64,000 nt of DNA from Quillaja saponaria (GCA_029379385.1 CM055611.1:3286001-3350000); one strand, 5' to 3'; counted from the first letter of the stretch, positions 37,886 through 51,036 are shown. Notes: generated by a model not told the origin, from the sequence alone. Translations and numbers: made by a program.

Positions 37886-39286
37886 AGGATATAATAAATA
37901 TAATTTTTGAAAAATAATTTTTTTATATAAAAAATTAATAATTTATGCATTAAATAATTATGGTTAACTATTATAATAAATACTACAAATTTTTCATTTA
38001 TAAAATTTTAACTAGTGCCCTTAATGCTAGAAAACACTCATAATAATATAATTGCAAAAAAATATAAAATTGTAAGGATTTTCTTAAAAGTGATTTAAAG
38101 GCATTTGTTAAAATTTTATAAATAAAGAGTTTGTAATATTTATTATGATAATTAATCATGATTTCAATGATATTTCATTCACAAATTATTATCTTTAAAA
38201 AATTTTAAAGACCATATTTATTAAGGGTTCTTACAACATCAATTAGAAAAACTTAAATTATAACAAGATTTTTCTATTCTATGCCCTCTAGGCATAGAAT
38301 AAGGATATTTATTACATTGTAGAATGTGTAAATATCCTTTAAATAATAAGAAACATTTATTATATTTCCATACTTTTTAACTCCAACCTTTATTACATTG
38401 AAAATGTAATAACTGTATGACTTTTCTTATCTCTTATTATTTTCACTAACTTTAGGGTTAGGGTAGAGTTAGGTTAGGGTTAAGTTAGGGTTGGGGTTAG
38501 GTTTTAAGTTAGGGTTAGGTTTATGACTGTAGAAGAGGTGAAAAGTTAGTAGAAGTAAGAAGAGAGAAGAAAAGTCATAAAGTTATTATAATTGTTAATG
38601 TAATAAAGGTTGGAATTAAAAAGTATAGCAATATAACAAATACTTTTTATTATTAAAAATATATTTACAAATTCTACAATGTAATAGATAATCCTTATTC
38701 TATGTCCAGTGAACATAGAATAAGAAAATCCATTATAATATTATGGGTCTTGCTAACCATTACCATAGAAAAACTCAAATTACATTAGAATCAATTATTA
38801 TTATTGAAAATTAAAATAAGTTATTAAATCAAATCATCACTACATCTTTCTCTATAATTAATAGTAATTATTAAATGACTTGAATAGTCTTTCACTAACC
38901 CTAAAGATAATTTTTATTATCAAATAAAAAAGATAAGATTTTTAATACTAATTATCACGCATAGTCCAATTTTCATATGCATGTGTATCAGTGTACCACG
39001 CTGTGGGTTCAGTACTCAATGGCACGAAGATAATTAAATAACTACGAATCATGCCCAAACAATGAACTGCCACTCTGGCACCGCAGCCCTCAACCAATAC
39101 CCAAATGTCTACATAAAATATATAAAATAAGTATTTAATTAATTATGATTGGTGTATACAATTTCTACTTACAATAAATAAAAAAGAATTTAATATTTGG
39201 GAGGATATACTCTCCTCTTTTGAGATTTGATGAAATAGTATTAAGGTCCAAAATGTCAATAAACACTACTCTCCCTTAAGATATAA
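37886..39286. repeat. Tandem duplication, unit 1
   Basis: Starts AGGATATAATAAATATAATTT and ends CTCTCCCTTA, after which unit 2 restarts with AGATATAATAAATATAATTT. Unit 2 is 39287-43838 and matches throughout, except for about 120 bp missing from unit 2 and the solo LTR inserted in it. Each unit carries a foldback element and a CACGCTGTGGGTTCAGTA landmark (about 38998 and 43553). Confidence 0.88.
38267..38730. mobile_element. Foldback MITE with telomere-like core, intact copy
   Basis: Long terminal inverted repeats of roughly 170 bp. The left end is GATTTTTCTATTCTATG at 38267, the right end the complement, CATAGAATAAGAAAATC, ending at 38730. Inside, ACTCCAACCTTTATTACATT (38392) is mirrored by AATGTAATAAAGGTTGGAAT near 38599. 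Each terminus also has its own small palindrome (CATAGAATA/TATTCTATG). The core at 38451-38520 is a degenerate (TTAGGG)-type array. No coding capacity. A target duplication could not be fixed with confidence. Confidence 0.75.
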
Positions 39287-39626
39287 TAAATATAATTTAT
39301 AAAAAAAAATTATAAAAAATTAATAATTTATGTATTAAATAATTATAAGAATTTTCTTTAAAGTGATTTAAAGACATTTGTTAAAATTTTATAAATAAAG
39401 AATTTGTAATATTTATTATCATAATTGATCATAATTTCAATGATATTTCAGTCACAAATTATTATCTTTGAAAAATTTTAAAGACCATATTTAGTAAGGG
39501 TTCTTACAACATCAATTAGAAAAATTTAAATTATAACAAGATTTTTCTATTCTATGTCCACTAGGCATAGAATAAGTATATTTATTACATTGTAGAATGT
39601 GTAAATATGTTATGGCCCTTAAAACT

Positions 39627-39666
<40 letters not shown>

Positions 39667-42600
39667 CAAGCATTAGATGTAAAGTGTGAAATCTAATTAT
39701 AAAATCATAAATACGTAAATGAAGTAATTAAATAATAAGATATGGGAATTTGTTATAATTTGATAACTGAGAATATATTTTAACAATTTTATGTATAATT
39801 TCATATTTTATAGTATAGAAAATCTTAACCAAACAAAATTTAATTAATTGAGTAAGTGATAGATGTATATGTTAAGAGTTAATTTGTACCATATAATCCT
39901 TATATTGACCACTGTTGATATTTCATATTTATTGTTATTATTATTATTTAAATCTTTTATTTTCATTTTTTTTCTTTGTTCTTTCCCTTTCCCACCGCCA
40001 TATCTTCTTGTCTTTTTTCTTTAGTCAAAGACCCTGTCCTCCTCTTCCTTGTTCTCGATTCTTCTAGTTTCTTTTCTTCTTGCTGGCAGTAGTGCTTCCA
40101 ATTTCCAGCAGATTGTTTGAGCTTTCTTGCACCTAAGCTTGGATGGATTTGAACCTTCCATGGATTTCTGCTGTGCTTGGAGCTGCTGTGGCTGGGTCCT
40201 CTTTTGCTTCCTTCATTTCTGGCCGTGAATCCCACAAGTTGGTGGCCAAGCTTAAGCCTTTAGTGAGTCAATTCATTTCGTCTCTTCTTGTGCTTGTTAT
40301 AGTGACAGTTTGGCAGTTGTTGTTTCTGCTTTTGGTTTGGCCATTGAATGAGCTATGTTCTTGAATCTCCTCCTTTTAGTGTGAGTTGCTCTGGGAGGGC
40401 AAGAATGTGTGGAAATTAAGACTAACATTAGGATTAATTAGCTCTTAGTTAGCTATTGAAAATTTCAGTTGTGCTTTGCTTCAGCTGCAACGTTTTCCTC
40501 TTTGATTTAGCCATCTTTTACTCAGGTGGCTGTAGTTTTTTTTTGTTTGCTGGTTGGTGGGAAGTAGAAGTTGTTGTAGTAATATGTTATGAAAGACTTA
40601 AACAAAAGAGGCTGGAGGAATTGTATTTATAAATCAAAGTTCATTAATAATAAACACATTAAATTGTCATTAGAATAGGGAATTTAGAATTTAGTGTGTA
40701 AATTTAGAATTTATATATATATGTTTAGAGAACTTTAAATAATTACTTTGTGGATTTAATATTGATAGTAATATTATGAAAAGTTGATGGTTGATTCAAT
40801 TTAGTGCACCAAGTGGAATAAAGTATAAAAAAAAAAAAATGTGAGTTAAGTGGTTGTGAATAGTGCAGGGGCAGATTTCGGAGGCAATAGAAACGTGGTA
40901 TTTTGAGTGCTTTCGGGGAAGAATTAAATTAAGAGTTCAAAATATGAAATGTAGCTTAAGGTCTTGAGATATTGTCTGCGAAATTTTGTAGCTTGGTTCC
41001 AAGTATGTTCTGAGTTATAGCTGTTAGACTCCAGCTAGGTCAGGCAGAATTCGTAATACTCTGTTTTTGGTTCATGTAAGAAATTGAGTGGGTTAATGAA
41101 ATATTTTAGGAAAAGTTTCTAAATAATAAAGATATACATACTTGTCTATTAATAAACCCAACAAACGGAATCGGATTTTGTTTTTCCTAGGGAAAGTTAT
41201 GTTCAATTAACTAAGGTCAGGTCAAAGCTGTCAAAAATCTTGCGTGTTACAGAATTTGATGCAACTTCAAACAATAAACTGTATTGATAGACAAATCCAA
41301 AAATTACAAATGATATACCATTATAAATTTACATGTGTCTAGTATTTTATAAATTTTACGAAGCTGAATTCGGAGTTTCACGGAAAAAAATATGACCGTT
41401 AAAGTGGACATTGGTCCAAACATCAAGTTGGGACAGCTTTAACATTTTTAACACACTAAATGCTTTCTATTTTTTTTTTAATGGTTTCTCCTATTATATG
41501 CTTTGTCAAGATACTTAAAAGCCCTCTTCATTGATAACCTTATCACCTGAAGTCTAATCCATATTAATTGATATGTAATAGTTTAAAGGAAAACTTTTAT
41601 AAATAAACCTATATAAGTTGAGATATTAGTTTAGCAAGTAAAAGAGGATAACAATAACGTTTATAAACTAAGTAGTATTTGGAATTATGAATTTCAGTTC
41701 CGGATTCCAATGTGAACCTGATGAGACGGATTGACACAAGTATGAGTGACGAATGAAATGGGTAACAGGTGAGTGGTTAATTGCTGCCTTTAGGGGCTAG
41801 ATTAATATGTGTGATTATATGTTTATTTAAATAGGTGTGATATATGGAAAGTAAGCTAGTGGAGTATTTCAGTAATTTGCTTGAATAATGTTTGCTTGAT
41901 ATTGGTTACTGTGTTGACATTGTTTGTGGTTGATAAGGGCCAACTCGTGAACATTTTCTGGAAAATATTTTTTTTATCTCCGAAATTAAAAGTCCAGGTG
42001 CACCTTGGATACTCTTATTTGAAATCTCGAGAAATTCTGATAAATGTTTTCTAAATTGAGTGCTCAGCCCCGGTGGGATGGATTGTGTACGGAGATTAAT
42101 TTGTTGTGCGGGCGCGTAAATGCCCGGTAGGGGGTGATACTGTTGTGCGGGGCTGGGTTACTCGTTGGCCCTTTGGTTGTTTTGTTTGATATCATTGTTC
42201 TGATAAATTTGTGATCTTGTGTATCATATGAATTGTGAATTTGTGAAACCTACAATGTGCACGTGTGATGTGAAACGTTATGTGAATCATGTTATATGAT
42301 GTTAATATATATGTGATATGCTTGTGTTGTGTGATGCTAGTACCCTTTGGGTACGATTTTCCACTCACTGAGTCCGTAGGACTCACTCCTTTCCTGTGGT
42401 TATATTTTTTAGTAGCAGGACTTCAAAAGAAGTTAACCGCTAATATGAGATTTTGCTAAGGATTTGACGACAAGGTATGTCTCGGAACCTCATACTTGAA
42501 GTTAAGGATGAAAGTTTGCAGTCACCTTAGAACTGTGGGTGTCAAATGTGGCATGATGAAATATTCTAGTACTTGTTTTGTTGATGATGTGAACGGAGCA

Positions 42601-43838
42601 GAGCTTCTTATGGTCTTTATATTATGTTGAGTAATAAAAAGAATTTACAGGACTGTATTTTAAGGCATGTTCCATATTGTAAGGGACCTCTGCCGAAATT
42701 TTCAGTAAATATGATTTGCTATAATCAACAAACTTTTAAATGTTAATTTTTGTCTTTATAATTTCTTGGTTTTATTCATTGGTGAGTCAAGAGTCATGGT
42801 CATTCCTTATTTGAGTCAGGGTTACGGAGGTTTGGTTACCACTCCTCCGGCCAGTCATGCCTCCACGAGGGGTGTGACAAAATATCTTTTAAATAATAAG
42901 AAACATTTATTATATTGCCATACTTTTAACTCCAACCTTTATTACATTGAAAAATGTAGTAGTTGTATGACTTTTTTTATTTCTTATTATTTTCACTAAT
43001 TTTAGGGTTAAGTTTAGGGTTATGGTCAAGGTAGAGTTAGGTTAGGGTTATGTTAGGGTTAGGGTCGGGGGTAGGTTTAAGGTTAGGATTAGGTATAGGA
43101 CTGTGGAATAGGTGAAAACTTAATAAAAATAAGAAGAGAGAAAAAAAGTCATAAAGTTATTATAATTTTTAATGTAATGCAGGTTGGAGTTAAAAAGTAT
43201 AAGCAATATAACAATTACTTTTTATTATTAAAAAGATATTTACAAAATCCTTATTCTATGTCCAGTGAACATAGAATAGAAAAATCCATTATAATATTAT
43301 GGGTCTTGCTAACCATTACCATAGAAAAACTCAAATTATATTATAATTAATTATTATTATTGAAAATTAAAATAAGCTTTTAAATCAAATCATCATTACA
43401 TATTTCTCTATAATTAGTAGTAATTATTAAATGACTTAAATAGTCTTTCACTAACCAGAAAGATAATTTTTATTATCAAATAAAAAAGATAAGATTTTTA
43501 ATACTAATTATCACGCATAGTCCAATTTTCATATGCATGTGTGTCAGTGTACCACGCTGTGGGTTCAGTACCCAACTGCACGAAGATAATTAGATAACTA
43601 TCGAATCATACCCAAATAATGAACTGCCACTCTGCACCGCAGCCCTCAGCCAATACCCGATTGTCTACATAAAATATATAAAATAAGTATTTAATTCATT
43701 ATGATTGGTGTATACAATTTCTACTTACAATAAATAAAAAAGAATTTAATTTTTGGGAGGATATACTTCTCCTCTTTTGAGATTTGATTTGATGAAATAG
43801 TATTAAGGTCCAAATTGTGAATCAACACTATGCTCCCT
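39287..43838. repeat. Tandem duplication, unit 2 (split by solo LTR)
   Basis: The second copy of the unit at 37886-39286, interrupted at 39608-42879 by the solo LTR. Without the LTR and one target copy it is about 1.27 kb, versus 1.40 kb for unit 1. Its foldback element runs from 39540 to 43286 across the insertion, with its telomere-like core at about 43001-43100. Confidence 0.88.
39608..42879 (+). mobile_element. Solo LTR, 3272 bp, 5-bp target duplication
   Basis: Begins TGTTATGGCCC and ends GGGGTGTGACA, i.e. TG...CA. It is flanked by the direct repeat AAATA (39603-39607 and 42880-42884). The uninterrupted homologous site in unit 1 (GTAAATATCCTTTAAATAA, about 38331) has a single AAATA, confirming the insertion boundaries. 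No gag-pol lies between the ends and I saw no terminal direct repeat within it, so this is an LTR left by recombination. It contains AT dinucleotide repeats near 39629-39659. No protein gene is recognised; open frames near 40000-40360 are unconvincing. Other copies: 1-1330 (-), 11674-13000 (-), 16540-17219 (+). Confidence 0.9.
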
Positions 43839-44102
43839 TATTATAAAAATTTAAATAAAACATTCAAAAGTGACTTTGTATCTCCTAATATTAAAAAAAT
43901 TACTTTATATCTCTAAAATACTAAAAAGCTTTTTTTATTTTTTATTTTTTAATTGAGTCATAATACTAATTTGTTTGTACATCTTTTATTTTATAATTTA
44001 TTTTCTTAATAATAATTTCAATTTTTTTATTAATAATTAAAATAACTTTAGATTTCTTCACTTTTAAAAATTTAAAAGGTTAATCAAATATTTTTAAGAA
44101 AA
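43839..44102. other. AT-rich spacer
   Basis: Low-complexity AT-rich DNA between the tandem duplication and the CACTA-like end. No feature is recognised. Confidence 0.5.
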
Positions 44103-44480
44103 CACTAAAAGAAAATTACTCAATAACGACCAACCTCATCGACCAACATAAATTAATGGGTAGTAACACTAAATGCTGACCAACTTAGAGACTAACTTTA
44201 TTTTTTGACATTACCGACCAATTAGTGTTCATTGAGTTAGTCGGTAAATTTGGCATGTCTCCATAGAAAATTTAACGACCAATCTTTCTCATATACAAAG
44301 ACTAACCATGTTAGTCGATAATATTTTTACGACTTACCAACCACATTTTGTTAGTCAGTTATCTATTTTTTTTTGTTTTTTGTTTTTCTTTACCAACAAA
44401 CTTATTCAGTTGGTGTTTCCTATAGCTGCATTTTGCTTACTTTTAGTACCGACTAATGTTCGGGTCGGTCGCTGTTAATC
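44103..44480. mobile_element. CACTA-like terminus at the edge of block C
   Basis: CACTAAAAGAAAA at 44103 resembles the CACTA terminal repeat (CACTACAAGAAAA). The following sequence holds many short sub-terminal repeats, GACCAAC/GACCAAT and the complementary GTTAGTCGG/TTAGTCAG. From 44334 the same sequence is found at 2897 in block A, so block A retains only the inner part. No other end was located. Confidence 0.55.
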
Positions 44481-45353
44481 CCTAATTTAGATCGATCCTG
44501 TTCTTTCTTCGTTACTCTCATTTTGACTAGTATCAAGCACTTACTTCCACCATTAGAGCTTGCTCTCTATAAAATTCATTAGACTGGTCTTTGCAACGGG
44601 GTGGGCTCCTTCTCGATGGTAGATCTACACCCCTAATTCGTTTGTTGGGCAATTAACGGATCATGTGGAGTAGGTGTGTTGTAGGCGGCTGCTTCTCCGA
44701 GATTTAACTCACCCTTGTGAACTCGGTCCAGGAAATTCTTATAAGTTAGGGCAGTTGTAAACACTGATGCTAGTATGACATCTAACTTTACCAATCCAGC
44801 CTCTATTTCCCGTGACTAAAGACCCAAAACTCAATTTTATAAGGATTTTCTATGTTGAAGCTTACAAGGGATGTAAACTGGGGAGGATAAGGATGCTCAA
44901 GAACGAGATATGTGATGGTGAGGCAAATGAGGCAAGATTAACGCTGGGGTGGGATGAGATACTCTTGGTTGGATGTGTTTACATTTGTTTTTTATTTTAT
45001 TTTCTTATTCTTTTTTTTTTATATATATTTATACTTGTTTTAAAATAATAATATTTGTTTTTAAAATTTTTATTTAATTTATGTCATAAAACACTAGACA
45101 ATTTTTTATTTGTCCATTGTAACATGTGAACAAGTCACATATACAGTTGTTAGTGACATTAATTTTTCTTAAGTTAAATTTGACAATAGAAACTACATTG
45201 CATAAAAATAAAGATGATATTTCATGATTTGAAGTATATGAACTAAACTCACCTCTTCATCTAATTATAGAGACTAATAGGATAATTAAGTCATAAAAAA
45301 TTATATGGAGGAGCCGGCCCCCACCAGGCAGGCGGCCATGGGCTAAAGGACTA

Positions 45354-45940
45354 ATTGATGTATCAGCAGGATAAGGACGAGCCCACTGTTTAAGAATTAG
45401 GATGATGCACAAGAAGCCAAACCCTGCACATGTCTCTTTTCTAGTTTTGGTACATTGCATTTGTTCTCTGTTCTTTCCATTTTAATCCTCATAGTATAAC
45501 GTAGTTCATATATTCTCTGATCTCTCCACCTTATAATACGTTATTTTTAAATTGATGTATCAGCAGGATAAGGTAAAGCCTACTGTTTAAGAATTAGGAT
45601 GATGCACAAGAAGCCAAACCCTGCACATGTCTCTTTTTCTTGTTTTGGTACATTGCATTTGTTCTCTGTTCTTTCCATTTTAATCCTTATAATATACGTA
45701 GTTCATATATTCTCTGATCTCTCCACCTTATAATATGTTATTTTTAAATTGATGTATCAGCAGGATAAGGACGAGTCTACTGTCTAAGAATTAGGATGAT
45801 GCACAAGAAGCCAAACCCTGCACATGTCTCTTTTTCTTGTTTTGGTACATTGCATTTGTTCTCTGTTCTTTCCATTTCAATCCTCATAATATACGTAGTT
45901 CATATATTCTCTGATCTCTCCACCTTATAATATGTTATTT
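45354..45940. repeat. Tandem array, three 197-bp units
   Basis: Units start at 45354, 45551 and 45748, again exactly 197 bp apart and homologous to the four units at 3933-4720. The array ends about 120 bp upstream of the TATA box of TPS-C. Confidence 0.95.
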
Positions 45941-46060
45941 TTATTTTAAAAATAAATAATTTTTCTTTAGATATCTTATCTTAAGTTAAATAATATCATT
46001 TAAAGAAATGGAAAATCTATATCAATTATTGAATTCGTCATCTGCATGAATATGCAATTC

Positions 46061-46069
46061 TATAAATAG
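46061..46069 (+). promoter_or_regulatory. TATA box of TPS-C
   Basis: TATAAATAG 53 bp upstream of the TPS-C ATG, same context as in TPS-A. It predicts a start of transcription near 46091-46095 and a very short leader. Confidence 0.7.
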
Positions 46070-46113
46070 TACAACTTGCAGAGAGAGCAATTATCAACTA
46101 TCCTCCAATTACA

Positions 46114-49100
46114 ATGCTAGAAAATAATACTTCTCAAGACACAACTGTGGTTCGTCGATCTGCAAATTTTAAGCCAACACTTTGGAATTATGATTACATC
46201 CAATCTTTGAGTAGTAAATATAAGGTATGATTAATTTCATTATCCTTGCCATTTTCACATCTATAGCATGCAAGGTTATTAACAGTGAAGCAGCTTATTA
46301 TTTTTATGAGAATTGTTTATCTTGCGCATACGTGCGATTCATGGTTGAATTTCTGAAACCAATCCTCTCTCCAGTAAAAATATTGGATTATCAATGTGTA
46401 ATATCGGATTATCTTATTGCTTAGGTTGAATTACTCGACTAATAATCCTCTCGATGATGTAGGAACAAGTTTATGTTGAAAGACGTGATATGCTCAAGGA
46501 AAAAGTGAAGACCATGATTGAAACAACAAAAAACTTATTACGTCAACTTGAACTAGTTGATGTCTTACAGAGACTCGGATTATTTTATCACTTTAAAGAT
46601 GAATTGAAGATAATTTTGGACAATATGCATAAAAATAATACATGGAAAAACAACAACTTATATGCCACTGGATTAGCATTTAGACTATTTCGACAATATG
46701 GATACGATGTATCACCAGGTATTTGGGTGCATTAACCTCTCTATCTTTCTGGATTTCTCTCTCTCTCTCTATATATATATTTTATTTTTTAATATTTTGT
46801 ACAAGATCTCTATATAATTGGTCCACTAACATATATGTGGTTTTGCATTATTGTTTATAGAGGTTTTCACTAGTTTTCGAGATGAGATGGGTAATTTCAA
46901 GGTTATTGTTGAAGATGATATTGAGGGAATGCTCTCATTATATGAAGCCTCATATCTTTTAGTAAAAGATGAAATAATTTTGGATGTGTCAAAAAATTTC
47001 ACTTCAAAACATCTCAAAAGATTTGTCAACAAGAACAAAGACAAGGATATATCATTATTAGTTGAACATGCTTTGGAATTTGCGTTACATTGGAGGCCAC
47101 CGAGGTTAGAGGCGAGGTGGTTCATCAACTTATGTTGTAAAAGAAATTATGATATGAACCCCATTTTACTTGAGTTTGCTAAGCTGGATTTCAATATTTT
47201 GCAAGCCACCCACCAAGAAGAGCTAAAACATGCTTCAAGGTACACTTATGACATATCCCTAAGCTAGTGATCTTATAAATTTGAAAAAAATGTTAAGATA
47301 ATTGCGATTAATGTGATTTTCTTATTTGAACCGTGTTGCGTATTATTGCAAAAAAGGTGGTGGAATCGCACTGGTCTTCCAAAGAAGTTGAGTTTTCTTA
47401 GGGACAGATTAATGGAGAGTTACATTTGGAACCTGGAGTTGGTAGCCGAGCCTCAATTTGGACATTATAGGAGACATTCGGCAAAGCTCTATGTAGTGAT
47501 GACTATGGTAGATGATCTTTATGATAGCTATGGTACCTTGGAAGAATTAGAGCTCTTCACAGATTCTATTAAAAGGTTTTCAAATTTCACTCAAAAACTC
47601 GTTTTCCTTTTTGAATTTTTATATTCGATTTTAATAATTTGATATTAAAGGTTGTTGTTATTATCACTGGCTTCATATTTCTTTCCTTCGTTATATCAAA
47701 CTTTTAAGATAAGGTTTGATCAGCATTTTATTTTGCGAAAAAATTTCAGATGGGATACAAGTTTGATAGATAACCTCCCAGATCCCATGAAGATGCTTTT
47801 CCTTGCTATCCACAACTATGTCAATGAGGTGGCCTATGAAGTTTTAAGGGATCAAGGATTCAACATCATTCCATGCCTAAAGAAATATGTATGTATCATA
47901 AATATTTTTATGATTTTACCTTTACAACTTAACTTTGTGAATGAAATAATTTTTTTGACAAATTGAACGTAAATGAGTAAGGATGGCAATAATTTGCTAT
48001 GTTGGTTCAGGTAGGATATCTAGTACACAAATTATGTTTAATTCAGATCAGATTGAGATTGAATGGGTTCAGATCAATCTGCAATAATCACAAAACCTAT
48101 GTATAAAGATACGGAAATTAAAGAAGAAGAAAAAAATAAAAATAAAAATACAACAACTATAATTCAGATTGGATCAAAATTAATGACTTTTTCATTTTAT
48201 TATTTCTAGGCAGAATGGTGTCAACTTCCGATTGACGTCGATTCATGATCTGATCCATTACCATACCTTAAAATAAACCTACGTGTGACAGTAAGAAATT
48301 AACATTTTCTTCAATCTCACGTAGCATAACTTAAAATTTATCTAGGATGAAATACTTTTTCAAAAATAATCTAAATTCTTAGTTATATAAAATATTTACT
48401 TAGAAGGTTGGTAAAATCTCTTGATGTTATATATGTCAATGATTTGAGATCAAATCACACTTTCATCTAGAATTAAGATTTTATAGGAATTGAGAGAGCT
48501 ATATTCATTATGTAGCTCATAAACCGAATGGAATTTTTACGATCCAAACAAAATAAAATATTAACTTGACTTTTTGACAATATTTTTGTATTCAGTGGGA
48601 ACAATATTGTCAATCTTATCTAGTTGAGGCAAAGTGGCTTTATAATGGATATAGGCCATCCTTACAAGAATACCTTGACAATGGTTGGATATCCATTGGA
48701 GTACTGGTGACACAGGTACATGCTTACTTTACCATTGCAAATCCAATTAAAAAAGAGGCTTTGGACTGCTTGGAAGAAGGATGTCCCAACATTATTCATT
48801 GGACGGCTGTGATTGTTCGCTTGGCAGACGATCTTGGAACCTTTTCAGTAAGCATGCCTAGCATCTATTGCCTTTAAAACATCCTTTAATTTGCGTATAC
48901 TTCCCTACTTTCCTTTCTTTTTCTTTTTTGGACCATACCATATACAAAACATGAGATAACTCTATCTCTTCCTAAAAACTCTTATTTCAAAAGGCGAGAT
49001 TCGAATGAGATCCTCACTTCGACTCCAAAATATTTTATTAATTAAACCAATTGGCACATTTTTAATTCCATGTCTAATGCTTATTAATTTTTTTCTTTTT

Positions 49101-49405
49101 CTCAATTTTAGCGGGATATAGAGACAAGAGATCCTAACAGTTCAGTCCAATATTACATGAATGAAAAAGGAACTTCTAAAGAAGAAGCCCGTAATTATAT
49201 AAGGTGCTTAATAGATAAAACATGGAAGAAAATAAATGGGGATAGATTTTCTTCTTCTCCGTTTCCTCAAGTTTTTGTAGAAATGTGTGTAAACTTTTCA
49301 AGGATGGCACTTCTCATATACCAGCATGGAGATGGTTATACAAGTCAAGCAGATGATGTTAAGGATATCATGTCAGCCATTCTTATTGAACCTATTCCCC
49401 TTTGA
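46114..49405 (+). CDS. TPS-C: terpene synthase, TPS-b-like, intact
   Basis: Exons: 46114-46224, 46463-46718, 46861-47239, 47357-47575, 47750-47888, 48596-48847, 49112-49405. The joined 1650 nt encode 549 residues with every GT-AG intron in the expected phase. RR(x)8W is at residues 14-24, the RDR motif at 264-266, the Mg-binding DDLYD at 301-305 and the second metal motif at 446-454. The start is the first ATG after the TATA box. Only 13 residues precede RR, so no plastid transit peptide is visible, as in cytosolic TPS-b alpha-farnesene synthases. The last metal ligand, normally Glu, is Asp454 (DDLGTFSRD). Compared with TPS-B/D, five residues near position 100 are missing. By family it should cyclise or ionise GPP or FPP; the product cannot be told. 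It is the only unbroken copy here. Confidence 0.92.
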
Positions 49406-51033
49406 TAATGCTGTGAAGTCATGCCAAACATTCTTCAATTTGTGACCAATTTTGTTTTCAAAGTAATGTTTGTGTTAGAGAATGCTCATGACTGTTCATG
49501 CGTGCTGGATAATTTGTTGTGTAGTTTTATTATGTTTTATGAAAAAAAGAGTAGGTGTGATATGGTAAATTGGTGTACAGTTGATTGGTTTGGTTTTCTT
49601 ATAACTTTTAAATATGCATAAAAATATGAGAACTTAGACTAATCTGGATTAACTCAATCTGATCTGATTGAAACTTGACAATTTGAATAAACATGATTTT
49701 TTAAGTTGAGTAATTTTGTTTTATTCTTTCTCTCATGCCTGAATAGATTATTCGGATTAAAAGAATTTCAACTCAATAACACTTGACGACTTGAAATTAT
49801 TTATTAATAGTATAAAGCTATTTTTAAATATAATGATTAGTTTGAATGATATTAGAATTTTATTTGTTAATTATGATTCAAATAATGAGTTTATGTGTCT
49901 AATTCAATAATTTATAAAGATTATTATAAAAAGGGCAATAGTTCACGTGGGTAAAATACAATTAATCCAAAAAATATGATAAAACACAATACAAAAACTT
50001 TTAATACATGAACATGAGTGCATAACTCTATTTGATATATTTTCATGTTAATTTTTAACCTTATTATATTTAGTTATATTTATGCTCATATAAACTATAT
50101 ATTATTTTAAATTACATTTGTTTGATTTTAACTTCTTATTAAATTTGTAACGTTAAAAGACTCAAATTTATGATGTTTTTTAGTTCAAAAATTATATAGC
50201 TCATGTTTTATTTTTTTTATTTTATTACCTGTTAAAAATATTCAGTAAATAATTCTTCAATGACGCTCAATTAAAAAATAAAAATAAAATCTAAGTCAGT
50301 CGATCCCCCAAATTTTTTATTGGTAAAATTTTTCATTACTGGACTATCTGATATCAAAATCTGAATGAAATTTTCGTCAATCCAACTTGATCAGATCTTG
50401 TGAAATTTATCTCAAATATGATGCGCACCCTTACATCAAAGTCACGGGTAAGTAACACCTTTCATCTCATTTCTTGTAAATCAACACTCGTGCCTACACT
50501 ACACATCAACTCCACAAATTAAAGCCAACTGAGACAAGCTTCACATAGAGTATATGTCACCAAGACGAAGCTCGGATTCATCTACCTTTCGTTTGAATGA
50601 TTGAGAAACACAAAACATTTATTTATTTTTTTTATTTTTTTCAACTTTTGCAAATACCTGCAAATCACTCCCTCACTCACAATCAACATTTCAAACGACG
50701 AGACTGTTTCCTTGAGAGATAATTATCATATGATACAACCCATTCAATCAATCACAAACTACACACCAAGCAAAATGCAATGCTGCTGCCTGCCAGCAGT
50801 AATTCATACAAAATCAAACTTCCTAGATATATATTTAGAGGTCCAGAAAATTACAAGAAATATGAGAACAAAATTTTCAATTTAAAACCACGGTATAAGG
50901 TATTACGTAACTCATTTCTATGCCCAAGCTCCATCTTGTGAAAAATTTGGTAGTGAAAAAAGAATCAAATTTGGTTTCTCATTTGGAAAATTCATTAGAA
51001 GGCTCATGAAGCTTTGGGGTTTTCTGAAGAAAT
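49406..51033. other. 3' flank of TPS-C, no gene seen
   Basis: Collinear with 8184-9794 behind TPS-A. AT-rich, no coding feature recognised. Confidence 0.55.
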
Positions 51034-51036
51034 GAT

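Noticed and set aside
38451..38520. True telomere or chromosome end
   Set aside because: Only about 70 bp, degenerate, inside a foldback element that is duplicated at 43001; clearly interstitial.
40143..40364. Small protein gene within the solo LTR
   Set aside because: 73 codons without a recognised domain, inside an LTR whose boundaries are fixed by TG/CA and target duplication; similar frames are not kept in the other LTR copies.
46826..47128. Minus-strand 100-codon frame over TPS-C exon 3
   Set aside because: Shadow of the conserved TPS exon; the plus strand has the family motifs and splice sites.
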